From: Hyphomonadaceae bacterium
GTDB taxonomy: Bacteria; Pseudomonadota; Alphaproteobacteria; Caulobacterales; Hyphomonadaceae
Direction of reading: 5' to 3'
NCBI GenBank assembly: GCA_016714495.1
Contig: JADKDU010000001.1
Span: 62,001 to 126,000 of the forward strand
Length of the DNA stretch: 64,000 nucleotides
This document shows positions 55,632 to 63,800 of the stretch, in pieces. The notes below the pieces were generated by a model that worked only from the letters and a program-made list of their open reading frames with translations, was not told the origin of the DNA and made no database searches. A program made the translations under genes and the position numbers. The stretch's first letter is position 1. Each line of letters opens with the position of its first letter.

Positions 55632-57623
55632 ATGACCGACTTCACCGCCGCGCCAAAGCGCATCGAACTGACTGGCCGCGCGCTCGTGCTGGGCTCACTG
55701 CTCGGCATCGTATTCACCGCGGCCAACGTCTATCTGGGCCTGCGCGTTGGCCTCACCTTCGCCTCGGCCATCCCCGCGGCCGTCATCTCAATGGCCCTGC
55801 TGCGCAGTTTCAAGACCTCCACGATCTGGGAAAACATGACCGTCCAGACCGTCGCCTCGGTCGGCGGCGCCATGTCCTCGATCATCTTCGTCCTGCCGGC
55901 CCTCGTCATGGTTGGCTGGTGGACAGAATTTCCGTTCTGGCAGTCCTTCCTGATCTGCGTCTTCGGCGGCATCCTTGGCGTCACCTTCTCGATCCCGCTC
56001 CGCCGCGCCCTCGTCATCAATACTGACCTGCCTTACCCTGAAGGCGTCGCCGCCGCCGAGGTTCTCAAGGTCGGCTCCCGCGGCGCCGATCAGACTGAAT
56101 CCGCCGTACGCGAGAACAAGGCCGGCCTGCTCACCGTCATCGTGGGCTCGGTCGGCTCGGCATTCTTCGCCTTCCTCGTTTCCGCGCGCGCCTTCGCAGG
56201 CGAAGCCGCAGCCTTCCTCCGCATCGGCCCGAGTGCGACCGGTCTGGGCGGCGGCATGCAACTCGCGCTTCTCGGGGCCGGACACCTTGTGGGCCTTGCC
56301 GTCGGCCTCGCCATGTTCGTCGGCCTCCTGATCTCGTGGGCGTTCTTCGTTCCCATCATGACCGCCATGCAGGGTACGGAAGGCCTTGCCGAGGAAGCCG
56401 CCACCACTGTCTGGGCCACGCAAGTCCGCCGCATCGGCGCCGGGGCCATTGGCATCGCCGCCATCTGGACGCTCCTCAAGCTCATCGGCCCGCTGATCAG
56501 CGGCATCGCCTCAGCGCTCTCCGCCCAACGCCGCCGCGACGCCAATGAAGTGCTCGATCGCACCGAACAGGATATCCCGATCGGCCTCGTCGGCATCATC
56601 TCCGGCGTCGTCCTGCTCGCCATCGCCGTTCTGCTCTGGTCATTCACACAGGGCACGCCGCTGGCCTCCAGCGCGCCCGCCATCGTCGCCGGCGGCGTCC
56701 TCTACGTGATCGTCATCGGCCTCGTCGTCGCCTCTGTCTGCGGCTATATGGCAGGCCTGATCGGCTCGTCAAACAGCCCCGTCTCCGGCGTCGGCATCCT
56801 CGCCATCCTCGTGGCTTCGCTCCTGATGCTCGGCGCGATGCAACTTTTCAATATCCCAGCCGATCCCTCGATCGTCGCCTTCGCGCTCCTGATTACCGGT
56901 GTTGTTTTCGCGGTCGCCGTCATCTCGAACGACAACCTTCAGGATCTGAAAACCGGCCAGCTCGTCGCCGCCACCCCATGGCGCCAGCAGACGGCCCTCA
57001 TCGTAGGCGTCTTCGCCGGCGCCCTCGTCATCCCGTTCCTGCTGAATCTTCTGAACAGCGCCTTCGGCTTCCAGGGCGGCCCGCCCGCCACAGTCGCCGG
57101 CACCGAAACCCTCGGCGCCCCGCAGGCAACACTTATCTCCAGCCTCGCCGTCGGCGTAATCGGCGGCGATCCGCGCTGGGACCTCATCGGCATCGGCGTT
57201 ATCGTCGGCGTGGTGATCATCGCGATCGACGAGGTCCTCAACCGCACTACGAAACGCAAATACAAGCTCCCGCCGCTCGCGGTTGGCATCGGCATGTATC
57301 TGCCCATGGCCGTCACCACGACCGTCACCGTCGGCGCTATCATCGGCATGATGTATGACCGCTGGGTTGCAAAATCGAAGAACCCCGAACCCGCACGTCG
57401 CCTCGGCATCCTCATGGCGTCAGGCCTGATCGTGGGCGAAAGCCTGTTCAACGTGCTGCTCGCCGGCGTCATCGTGGCGACCAATAACGGCTCACCCTTC
57501 GGCCTGATCCCCGCTGACTCTTTCTGGAGCGGCGCGTACCCGATGATCGCCGGAATCCTCGGCTTCTTCGGCCTCATCTGGGCGCTCTACACCTGGACAA
57601 AGAAAAAGGCCGACACGATCTAG
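55632..57623 (+). CDS. OPT-family oligopeptide/metal-chelate transporter
   Basis: 663 residues with about 15 membrane segments. OPT landmarks are present: 'ALVLGSLLGIVFTAANVYLGLRVGLTF' at the start, 'DLPYPEGVAAAEVLKVG', 'SSNSPVSGVGIL', 'ISNDNLQDLKTGQLVAATPW', and 'PLAVGIGMYLPM' near the end. These proton-coupled importers take up oligopeptides or siderophore-like chelates. The start is ATG 55632 (GAGGGG upstream). Complete length. Confidence 0.94.
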   Translation: MTDFTAAPKRIELTGRALVLGSLLGIVFTAANVYLGLRVGLTFASAIPAAVISMALLRSFKTSTIWENMTVQTVASVGGAMSSIIFVLPALVMVGWWTEFPFWQSFLICVFGGILGVTFSIPLRRALVINTDLPYPEGVAAAEVLKVGSRGADQTESAVRENKAGLLTVIVGSVGSAFFAFLVSARAFAGEAAAFLRIGPSATGLGGGMQLALLGAGHLVGLAVGLAMFVGLLISWAFFVPIMTAMQGTEGLAEEAATTVWATQVRRIGAGAIGIAAIWTLLKLIGPLISGIASALSAQRRRDANEVLDRTEQDIPIGLVGIISGVVLLAIAVLLWSFTQGTPLASSAPAIVAGGVLYVIVIGLVVASVCGYMAGLIGSSNSPVSGVGILAILVASLLMLGAMQLFNIPADPSIVAFALLITGVVFAVAVISNDNLQDLKTGQLVAATPWRQQTALIVGVFAGALVIPFLLNLLNSAFGFQGGPPATVAGTETLGAPQATLISSLAVGVIGGDPRWDLIGIGVIVGVVIIAIDEVLNRTTKRKYKLPPLAVGIGMYLPMAVTTTVTVGAIIGMMYDRWVAKSKNPEPARRLGILMASGLIVGESLFNVLLAGVIVATNNGSPFGLIPADSFWSGAYPMIAGILGFFGLIWALYTWTKKKADTI

Positions 57624-57889
57624 ACCGCCTCCATCATCATCCGCAGCAGCGCGCGCCAGAGGCCAACCTTCTGGCGCGTCGCGTCGACGAACAGCGGCAC
57701 AAGCAGTAGGCAACGCCGCCCCTCCATCTCCGGCTCGCCGCCGGTAAGCGCGGCGCTCACCGCCGCCACAGCGTCCTTTGCCTGCTCGCCGCACACCCCG
57801 TGCGAGACAACAAAAGGGTCGATGCGATCTTCGCTCGCCTCAATCACGCCTATCGCCACGTCACGACTTGGCGCGCGCGGGCTGGCCAA
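57620..57889 (-). CDS. Hypothetical small protein
   Basis: 89 residues, convergent with the OPT gene and overlapping its stop by 4 bases. The sequence ('VIEASEDRIDPFVVSHGVCGEQAKDAVAAVSAALTGGEPEMEGRRCLLLVPLF') has globular composition and no membrane segment. I do not know the family. It fills an otherwise empty gap, and codon use looks plausible, but the start is not secured by a good ribosome binding site. Confidence 0.45.
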   Translation of the reverse strand: MASPRAPSRDVAIGVIEASEDRIDPFVVSHGVCGEQAKDAVAAVSAALTGGEPEMEGRRCLLLVPLFVDATRQKVGLWRALLRMMMEAV

Positions 57890-57930
57890 CTAAACCGTCC
57901 GCAACAACCAGCACGCCTGTAGGAAATCCC

Positions 57931-58713
57931 ATGAAACTCGATAGCTCCATCTCCGCCATCGTCACCGGCGGCGCCTCCGGCCTCGGCGGCGCAACCGTCA
58001 AGGCGCTTCGAGCACATGGCGTCAAAGTCGCCATCTTTGACATGAATGAAGCAGCTGGCGCGGCCTTCGCCGCCGAAACCGGCGCCGTCTATTGCAACGT
58101 CAATGTCACAGACGAAGCCTCTGTCGACGCAGGCTTCGCCTCCGCCCGCGCGGCTAACGGGCAGGAGCGTATTCTCGTCAACTGCGCCGGCACGGCGATT
58201 GGCGTCAAAACAGCCAGTCGCAAGAAAGAGACGGGCGAAATCTCGTTCCATCCGCTGGATGCCTTCAACAAGGTCATCCAGATCAACCTGGTCGGCACCT
58301 TCCGCTGCATCGCCAAATCCGCCGCCGGCATGATGACGCTCGACATCATGGTGGATGGTGATCGCGGCGCCATCGTCAACACCGCCAGCGTCGCCGCGCA
58401 GGACGGCCAGATCGGTCAGGTCGCCTACGCAGCATCGAAAGGCGGCGTCGTCGGCATGACGCTGCCGATCGCCCGTGACCTCTCGACCGAAAGCATCCGC
58501 GTCAACACGATCATGCCGGGCCTCTTCAACACGCCGCTGCTCGCCAGCCTGCCCGACAACGTAAAGTCCGCGCTATCCGCCACAGTGCTCAATCCCAAAC
58601 GCCTCGGCGAACCCAGCGAATACGCGTCCCTCGCCCTGCAGATGATCCAGAACGCCTACTTCAACGGCGAATGCGTCCGCCTCGACGGCGGCATCCGTAT
58701 GGCGCCGCGCTAG
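57931..58713 (+). CDS. Short-chain dehydrogenase/reductase (HSD10/3-hydroxyacyl-CoA type)
   Basis: 260 residues from ATG 57931 (AGGAAA 5 bases upstream). NAD-binding 'VTGGASGLGGATVKAL', 'DMNEAAG' (Asp selects NAD), 'NCAGTA', catalytic Ser in 'VNTASVAAQDG', and 'YAASKGGVVGM' (Tyr/Lys). The closing 'ECVRLDGGIRMAPR' is typical of type II 3-hydroxyacyl-CoA dehydrogenases, which act in fatty-acid or branched-chain oxidation. It stands alone. Confidence 0.92.
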   Translation: MKLDSSISAIVTGGASGLGGATVKALRAHGVKVAIFDMNEAAGAAFAAETGAVYCNVNVTDEASVDAGFASARAANGQERILVNCAGTAIGVKTASRKKETGEISFHPLDAFNKVIQINLVGTFRCIAKSAAGMMTLDIMVDGDRGAIVNTASVAAQDGQIGQVAYAASKGGVVGMTLPIARDLSTESIRVNTIMPGLFNTPLLASLPDNVKSALSATVLNPKRLGEPSEYASLALQMIQNAYFNGECVRLDGGIRMAPR

Positions 58714-58764
58714 CCGATGCTCCTTCGCCACGGGCCGCCAAGCCGGTCGCAAAGGAGCATTGCC

Positions 58765-59319
58765 TTACGACGCGGCGAACTTCATCACCTTGATAGCGCC
58801 GAAATTCAGCACGCCGCCGCGCACGCGCTTGGTCGTTTAGAATAGCGCGTTGAGCCTCAGCGAACACGGATCACGCCACACGCCCGCCCGTTTCCGCGGC
58901 CCACGCCGACGTCGTCCCCAGACTCACCGGCTTACGAAACACCGTGGCAGGTGTCTGCCGCACACTCGCAATGTGCTGCATCAGCGAAGACGCTATCAGC
59001 CGCGCGGTCCCGGGGTCAGCGCCTACGAGCATACACCCTGCGCCTCAGGCCGACTTGTGTTCGGGATCGCCCTTGCGCGGATCAGCGCCGGCCGCGCCTG
59101 CTCCAGCGCCGAGCGGTGGCGATCCAGCGGCGTCTCGATCTTCTTCAGCTTGGCCTTGAGCAGGGTATCCGCCGCCTGGCGCTTTTCGATCTTCTCGATC
59201 CGCGCATCGTTCGCCGCTTTCAAAGCCTCGAATGTCGTCATCATTTCCGCCGCGATCGTGCGCGTCGGCATTCGCGCCCGCAGGCGTTCATCTTGGTCTC
59301 GATTGTCATTGGTTTGCAT
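58765..59319 (-). pseudogene. HK97-type major capsid protein remnant (GTA-like)
   Basis: Three separate pieces of a GTA-type capsid protein lie in order. The N-terminal delta domain is at 59319-59023 ('MMTTFEALKAANDARIEKIEKRQAAD', 'LDRHRSALEQARPAL'). A central piece is near 58850-58970 ('ASVRQTPATVFRKPVSLG', 'AWAAETGGRVA', then a stop). The C-terminus is at 58833-58765 ('TKRVRGGVLNFGAIKVMKFAAS'). A full gene would need about 1.2 kb; only 555 bases remain, with stops and deletions. This is genuine decay and not a single indel. Confidence 0.8.
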
Positions 59320-59336
59320 GTCTGGCTTCGCCTCAG

Positions 59337-59816
59337 TCAGTCACCGACGTCGCGAAGCACCTCGCTCCGAAACAAAACTAGCCGCGCCTGGTCCGCGTCG
59401 CGCACTTCTCCCAATCCGAACCCGCGGCCGCAAATCGCGGCCCCCGGCAGCATGGGTGACGTCACCAGCGACGCCTCCGGCACCTCGATCTCCCGCAGCT
59501 CCCGCCCGCGCGCCACGCGCGGCGACCGGTCTCGCGCGATGATGTCGATCGACAGTCCGCTCATCGTTCCGTGACCGATAAGTTTCCGCGCCGCCTGCCA
59601 GGCGCCGTATCGCCGGTCACAAGTCCGCGCACGAACAACCCGCGCCCGTCTTCCCGCATCGTGGTCCAGCGCTCCGCCGTCCGCCCGCCCGCCTAACTCA
59701 GCAGCTTCCACACCCGCCGACGCGCGCCAGCGTCCGCGCAAAAGCCCCGCCCGCACCACGTCACCCGTCAGGTCTTGCACGCAAAACAGTGACACATAGC
59801 CTTCAATCGCAAGCAT
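59337..59816 (-). pseudogene. HK97-family prohead protease remnant
   Basis: It begins 'MLAIEGYVSLFCVQDLTGDVVRAG' and ends 'MSGLSIDIIARDRSP', 'GRELREIEVPEASLVTSPMLPGA', both typical of GTA/phage prohead proteases. The middle is out of frame: 'ERWTTMREDGRGLFVRGLVTGD' is readable one base over (about 59670-59600), and the segment with the usual active-site His is lost. At least two frame changes and a deletion make it non-functional. It directly precedes the capsid remnant, the normal order. Confidence 0.75.
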
Positions 59817-59841
59817 TCCGTCGTCATTCCCTGCTTCATCA

Positions 59842-60054
59842 TTAGCGATCCCGCTTTGTTTCGATGCCGTCGAGCTGCGCGGCGGTCAGCTGCCTTTCGA
59901 CTCGCGCGAGACGCACAACCATCTCCGCTTACGCAGCATCGCGCACCTCGACGTCCTTCACTCGCTCGCCGATGCCGCCGGCCCACGCAAAGACGCTTGC
60001 AGATTCAAAGGCGACCGCGAAAATGAGCGCCCATGTGATTTTTTTGTCGATCAT
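59842..60054 (-). pseudogene. Small membrane protein of the capsid module, interrupted by a stop
   Basis: From ATG 60054 the frame reads 'MIDKKITWALIFAVAFESASVFAWAGG' (one membrane helix) and then 'ERVKDVEVRDAA', a TAA stop, and in the same frame 'AEMVVRLARVERQLTAAQLDG'. A short anchor followed by a coiled coil is typical of the small gene between portal and protease in GTA clusters. It ends 25 bases before the protease remnant. Identification rests on layout and position. Confidence 0.5.
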
Positions 60055-60128
60055 TCGAAAATCCTCTGCTACATAGAAAACTCTTCCGGGCTGGGCGGCG
60101 CGTTAGTGCGTGTTCGGGAGTTTCCAAT

Positions 60129-60833
60129 TTGAAGCGGGCGGATGTCGTCAGCGTTGGTCGCCTTTTTTCAGGCGCGGCGCGATTTCGATGCGGCCCGGCG
60201 CGACCCGGCTTCCATTGGGGTCCGCCGCAAGTCGCCCAGATCCTTGTCGATCTCGAAACGTCAGCCCGCGATTCCACCGATGAAGAAGACGTTCCCGAAG
60301 AGCGTTTCTATCTCGGCGTCATAACCGTTTCCCCGCAGCCACGCGGCGTCGTCACGCTGCTGGACGGCCAGCAACGCCTCGTCACCCTCGCCATGTTTCT
60401 CGCCTTCGCACGCGACCGCCTGCCCAACAACAACGAGCGCAATCGCATCGATCGTATGCTGATGCGCCGCTCGTTCGGCCGTCCGCCCGAGCCCCGCCTG
60501 CGCCTCGCGCCGGAGGATCATGCCTGGTTCGCGCATTTCATCCTGCCTCCCGGCGCCACGCGCCGCCTCCCTGCGACGCCTCCGCTTGGCTCTCCAAAAG
60601 AACTGCTGCTCGCCGCGCGCTTCATGGAGCACACGTTCGCGAGCTATTCGGTCAACGATCTTCGCAACATCGTTGATTTTCTGATGCATCACACAGCCGT
60701 CGTCCGCTCAATCGCGGAACAACGTCCGGTGTTTGCGCCTGCGCAGCCGGCGCTTCCTGCGCCGACCCACAGAATGTGGGACGAGTTCGAAGCCGCATCT
60801 TCAGCGTCCCGTTACCGGGTAGCGGCGGAATAA
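60129..60833 (+). CDS. DUF262-domain protein, truncated (GmrSD-like N-terminal part)
   Basis: 234 codons. 'RPGFHWGPPQVAQILVDLE', 'RFYLGVITV' and the hallmark 'LLDGQQRLVTLAMFLAFARDRL' mark a DUF262/ParB-like domain, as found at the N-terminus of GmrSD-type modification-dependent restriction enzymes. The C-terminal nuclease half (DUF1524) of those roughly 600-residue proteins is absent, and the last 30 residues look non-homologous. The first residues before the Trp motif are also irregular. It may be a degraded defence gene or a short stand-alone DUF262 protein. Confidence 0.65.
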   Translation: MKRADVVSVGRLFSGAARFRCGPARPGFHWGPPQVAQILVDLETSARDSTDEEDVPEERFYLGVITVSPQPRGVVTLLDGQQRLVTLAMFLAFARDRLPNNNERNRIDRMLMRRSFGRPPEPRLRLAPEDHAWFAHFILPPGATRRLPATPPLGSPKELLLAARFMEHTFASYSVNDLRNIVDFLMHHTAVVRSIAEQRPVFAPAQPALPAPTHRMWDEFEAASSASRYRVAAE

Positions 60834-60897
60834 ATCCTATCTCCATCGACCCCTACGACTTGCCCGCTCTGATGAGCTGCCAACAGGAGTCTATTCA

Positions 60898-60963
60898 ATG
60901 GCGCAGCGTATCTTCATCGCCGTCGTCTTCATCGGCCTGATGAGTCTCTCCGTCCTGGCCTGA
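60898..60963 (+). CDS. Possible 21-residue hydrophobic peptide
   Basis: ATG 60898 follows AGGAGT with 6-base spacing. The product 'MAQRIFIAVVFIGLMSLSVLA' is a single membrane helix or signal-like peptide ending in a double stop (TGATGA). It is too short to judge by composition, but the start signal is good and nothing else explains the gap. Confidence 0.3.
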   Translation: MAQRIFIAVVFIGLMSLSVLA

Positions 60964-61110
60964 TGAGCCGCCCTCGTTCCCCGCCGCGGACCTCGTTCGC
61001 ATTCCGGGGACGAGGGCGCGACCGCTCCAAAGGTTGAAATCCACCCGCTCCGCCCCAGATCACACCCAAGTCCTTGGGGGACTCGCAACCTTGTCACAAA
61101 GGAGAAACCC

Positions 61111-61293
61111 ATGAACCGCTTCCATACCGCCACCCATCCGTGGACAGCCGCGCAGGAAGAAGAACTCCGCCGCCTCGCACGCGCCAACACATCGCCCGCC
61201 GATATCGCCGCGCGCCTCGCTCGCACACCGGAGCAGGTGTTCCAGCGCTCCCATGACCTCGGCCTTAGGATTGGCCGCGCCAGGCCGAACTGA
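61111..61293 (+). CDS. Small Myb/SANT- or GcrA-like helix-turn-helix protein
   Basis: 60 residues with AAAGGAG 6-7 bases before the ATG. 'HPWTAAQEEELRRLARANTSPADIAARLARTPEQVFQRSHDLGLRIG' has the Trp-anchored three-helix pattern of Myb/SANT and of the GcrA N-terminal domain. It probably binds DNA as a small regulator. It is a stand-alone domain, not full-length GcrA. Confidence 0.72.
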   Translation: MNRFHTATHPWTAAQEEELRRLARANTSPADIAARLARTPEQVFQRSHDLGLRIGRARPN

Positions 61294-61660
61294 TTGCCAC
61301 GCGCTCCGAACGGAAGCCTCCCCGAAATGGGACGTTAGAGACCGGCAGCCATCGCTTCATGGCAAATGAACGCGGGTCAGAGCGCTCTTGTGATTGAACC
61401 GGTCAACAAGCGCGTCGTGCGAATGCGCCGCGGCGCTTCTATCTTCGCGATGTGTGGCCTCGCGCTGATCCACTTGTCGACCATGAGCGACTATACTCCA
61501 GCTCAGCGCCCGGTAGAATCTGCGGGCGCTATCCTCCAGTTTGGTTAGCAGCACCCTGCTTTCACTGCGTAAGTTTTACCGCCGCCCTACGAGTTCGGTA
61601 CACTTCTATCCCTCATTCTCGGCCTCACGCCGCGCGTTGCGGCCGAGAAGAGTCGCCGAC
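61294..61660. other. Intergenic stretch without a confident gene
   Basis: About 370 bases. A 60-codon plus frame at 61366-61548 ('RRGASIFAMCGLALIHLS') is open but has no ribosome binding site and no homologue that I know. No terminator or repeat was evident. Confidence 0.45.
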
Positions 61661-61897
61661 ATGCCGATCGACGCCCCCTTGTCCGTCCGCGCCGCCGAAG
61701 AGAGCCGCCGCGAAGCCGGCCGCGAAGCAGCGCACCAGTACCTGGTCGCGCGCGCAGAAGCCCGGCGCGATACGCGTGTCGAGGAAGCGAAGGCTTCCGC
61801 CGCCGCCCGCCCCACCGTCGCCGAGCGCGCCGCAGAAGCGCCTCCGCCGCGCCCGAAGCCCACGTCCGGCGGCCTTATCATCGATGTACTGACCTGA
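61661..61897 (+). CDS. Small helical protein, unknown function
   Basis: 78 residues from ATG 61661: a charged Ala/Arg/Glu helix ('VRAAEESRREAGREAAHQYLVARAEARRD'), a Pro-rich linker and the C-terminus 'GGLIIDVLT'. No family recognised. The hydrophobic-Asp-hydrophobic ending resembles those of the genes at 62024 and 62834. Confidence 0.55.
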   Translation: MPIDAPLSVRAAEESRREAGREAAHQYLVARAEARRDTRVEEAKASAAARPTVAERAAEAPPPRPKPTSGGLIIDVLT

Positions 61898-62023
61898 CCG
61901 CATTCCTTGCCGGCGCACTAACCATGTCGTCGCAATCGCGCAGCTCACCGGCACGCGCCTTTCACGCGCTCATGCCAGACTATCCCAGCCGCCAATGTGG
62001 TGGCTACAACAGGACGCGCCGTC

Positions 62024-62221
62024 ATGTCGTTTGATCTCCAAGGGATCCGCGACGCATCCGTCATCAACATGACGATGATGCGCCAGCACGCGATCTACCT
62101 CGCCGCCCAGCGCTCCGACCGTAAGATTCAGAAAGCGCGCAACGTCGCTGACCTGCTCGAGCGAGGCCACCGCGCTCGCCTCGGCCACCACACCGCGCTC
62201 ATGCTCGACATAAAAGCTTAG
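62024..62221 (+). CDS. Small helical protein, unknown function
   Basis: 65 residues from ATG 62024 (AGGAC upstream): 'FDLQGIRDASVINMTMMRQHAIYLAAQRSDRKIQKARN' and ending 'HTALMLDIKA'. Basic, helical, no membrane segment. It overlaps the end of the convergent VOC gene by 4 bases. An in-frame ATG at 61997 would add nine residues. Confidence 0.5.
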   Translation: MSFDLQGIRDASVINMTMMRQHAIYLAAQRSDRKIQKARNVADLLERGHRARLGHHTALMLDIKA

Positions 62222-62610
62222 CGCGTCCGCGTCTTCGCCCGCGTCGCTGCCTCCTGTAGCGCGGCGATCTGCCAAGTATTGCCCCACGCATCCAGCACCA
62301 TGCCGTGACGATCGCCATAGGGCGTATCCACCGGCTTCTCGACCGACTTGGCCCCGGCCGAAATGGCCTTGCGATACGTCTTGTCCGCGTCCTCGACATA
62401 CACATAAAGGCACGCAGGATGCGCCTCGCGCGCATCCGCTTCGCTGATCATCACGATCGAATCCCCGATCCGCATTTCCGCCGGCCGTCCCGCCAGCCGC
62501 CGTCCCGTCGCGCCAAACACCGTGCGCAGGAAGGCGATCAGTCCGCTCACATCGTCCGTGAAAATGCGCGGCGTAACGGTACGCCAGCCCTCCGGCTGAA
62601 ATCCGGTCAT
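62218..62610 (-). CDS. VOC-family (glyoxalase/PhnB-like) protein
   Basis: 130 residues from ATG 62610 ('MTGFQPEGWRTVTPRIFTDDVSG'). The beta-alpha-beta-beta-beta VOC pattern is seen in 'LIAFLRTVFGATG', 'MRIGDSIVMISEAD', 'CLYVYVEDADKTYRKAISAGA' and 'PYGDRHGMVLDAWGNTWQIA'. PhnB-like members often bind metal or antibiotics; the ligand is unknown here. The frame is open to 62670, but the later ATG fits the domain start. Confidence 0.88.
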   Translation of the reverse strand: MTGFQPEGWRTVTPRIFTDDVSGLIAFLRTVFGATGRRLAGRPAEMRIGDSIVMISEADAREAHPACLYVYVEDADKTYRKAISAGAKSVEKPVDTPYGDRHGMVLDAWGNTWQIAALQEAATRAKTRTR

Positions 62611-62833
62611 CGCTTGAACCCCAACGCGAACAAATCCTAGCTTATCCGTCTTTGCCCAAAACTCTGCCACAGCGGGTTAGGTGGCGCAAAGAAATCCGAG
62701 GGGCCGCCCTCATTCCTGAATCGAATTGCAGCCATCGTTAACGAACATGTCCTGCAAAACAGGGCAAAATCAGCATCGCCGTTTACGCACGATTCACCGC
62801 ACCGGCAGATAATGCCCACTGTAGGAGTGTGTC

Positions 62834-63121
62834 ATGAGCGCCGACGCAACCGCCGCGATCGGACCCGTTTCGGTCCGGTACGCCGCACAGATCCGGGAGC
62901 TGCTTTATGCGCAAGCTTTGCAACGCATGGCTGCAGATCGAGAAGCCGCGCGCGCCTCTGCACAAGCCGAACGCCACGCCCGCGCCGAAGTCGAACGCCA
63001 GACAGATCCCGAACCGATCAAGGCGAAGATGGACGCGCAGCAACCGGTGATACCCGACGTGAAATCGGAACCTGCGCCGGCAATAACCGCTCCCGCGCAG
63101 CTCGTCGACATCCAGGCATAA
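62834..63121 (+). CDS. Small helical protein, unknown function
   Basis: 95 residues with AGGAG 6 bases before ATG 62834. An Ala/Glu/Arg-rich helix ('AQIRELLYAQALQRMAADREAARASAQAERHARAEVERQ') is followed by a Pro-rich tail ending 'APAQLVDIQA'. No family recognised; same overall plan as the gene at 61661. Confidence 0.65.
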   Translation: MSADATAAIGPVSVRYAAQIRELLYAQALQRMAADREAARASAQAERHARAEVERQTDPEPIKAKMDAQQPVIPDVKSEPAPAITAPAQLVDIQA

Positions 63122-63155
63122 CACCGCTACGAACTGGCGATTGCGAGCCAGTCCC

Positions 63156-63797
63156 ATGTCCCTCCCGCCCCGCAACTCGACGCCCGCCTACGCGCGCTTC
63201 AAGCAGTCCATGAACCTCGACTACGACGCGTGGAAGGAAGGCACGCCCTACGACATCCCCGCGCTCGCTGATGTCACGTCCGAAGAACGCGACCTTCTTA
63301 CCGACGAGATCTGCGAACGCAGCTCGCTCGGCTGGCGCGATGTCGAAGCCCTGCGCGCCCTCGCAACACCGAAAGCCATCAAGCGCGTCGGCGTCGCCGC
63401 TGAAAAGCAGACCGACGGCGGCGGCATCGAAGCCTTCATGGACGACATCGCCGCCAAGGGCTGGACCGACGACATCGAAACCCGCTTCATCGAGAAACTC
63501 GAACGCGCCGCCTCGATGACCGGCGCACTCGATCGCCTCTACGAGATCGCGGAGCAACACCAGACGCCCGCCGTCATGAAGCAGTTGATGCGCAACGCAC
63601 GCATCTCGAGCGACAAAACCGTGCGCTACTCGATGGGCGGCTTCCTGCTCTATCTCGCCGGCCATGTCGACAGCCACTACGTCTTCGACAAGGAACACCG
63701 TCCTCACCTGCTCAACCTCAACAGCGACGACTACAAAACCTACAAGGCCGCCGTCGCCTGGCTCGAAGACAAGATCGCGCACCCCAAGAATAAGTAG
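63156..63797 (+). CDS. Hypothetical soluble protein with helical repeats
   Basis: 213 residues from ATG 63156 ('MSLPPRNSTPAYARFKQSMNLDYDAWKEG'). Mostly helical and acidic ('TSEERDLLTDEICERSSLGWRDVEALRALAT'), with a HEAT-like flavour in 'IEAFMDDIAAKGWTDDIETRF' and 'HQTPAVMKQLMRNA'. No membrane segment or catalytic motif. Codon use is strong, so the gene is real; the function is unknown. Confidence 0.75.
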   Translation: MSLPPRNSTPAYARFKQSMNLDYDAWKEGTPYDIPALADVTSEERDLLTDEICERSSLGWRDVEALRALATPKAIKRVGVAAEKQTDGGGIEAFMDDIAAKGWTDDIETRFIEKLERAASMTGALDRLYEIAEQHQTPAVMKQLMRNARISSDKTVRYSMGGFLLYLAGHVDSHYVFDKEHRPHLLNLNSDDYKTYKAAVAWLEDKIAHPKNK

Positions 63798-63800
63798 CCG

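Noticed and set aside
58719..58761. Hairpin TGCTCCTT/AAGGAGCA after the SDR gene as terminator
   Set aside because: The 20+ base loop and lack of a T-run make it a poor terminator; it also abuts the capsid C-terminus.
58951..59574. 207-codon plus-strand frame over the capsid and protease remnants
   Set aside because: The minus strand reads as recognisable phage proteins; the plus frame is Arg/Ser-rich noise.
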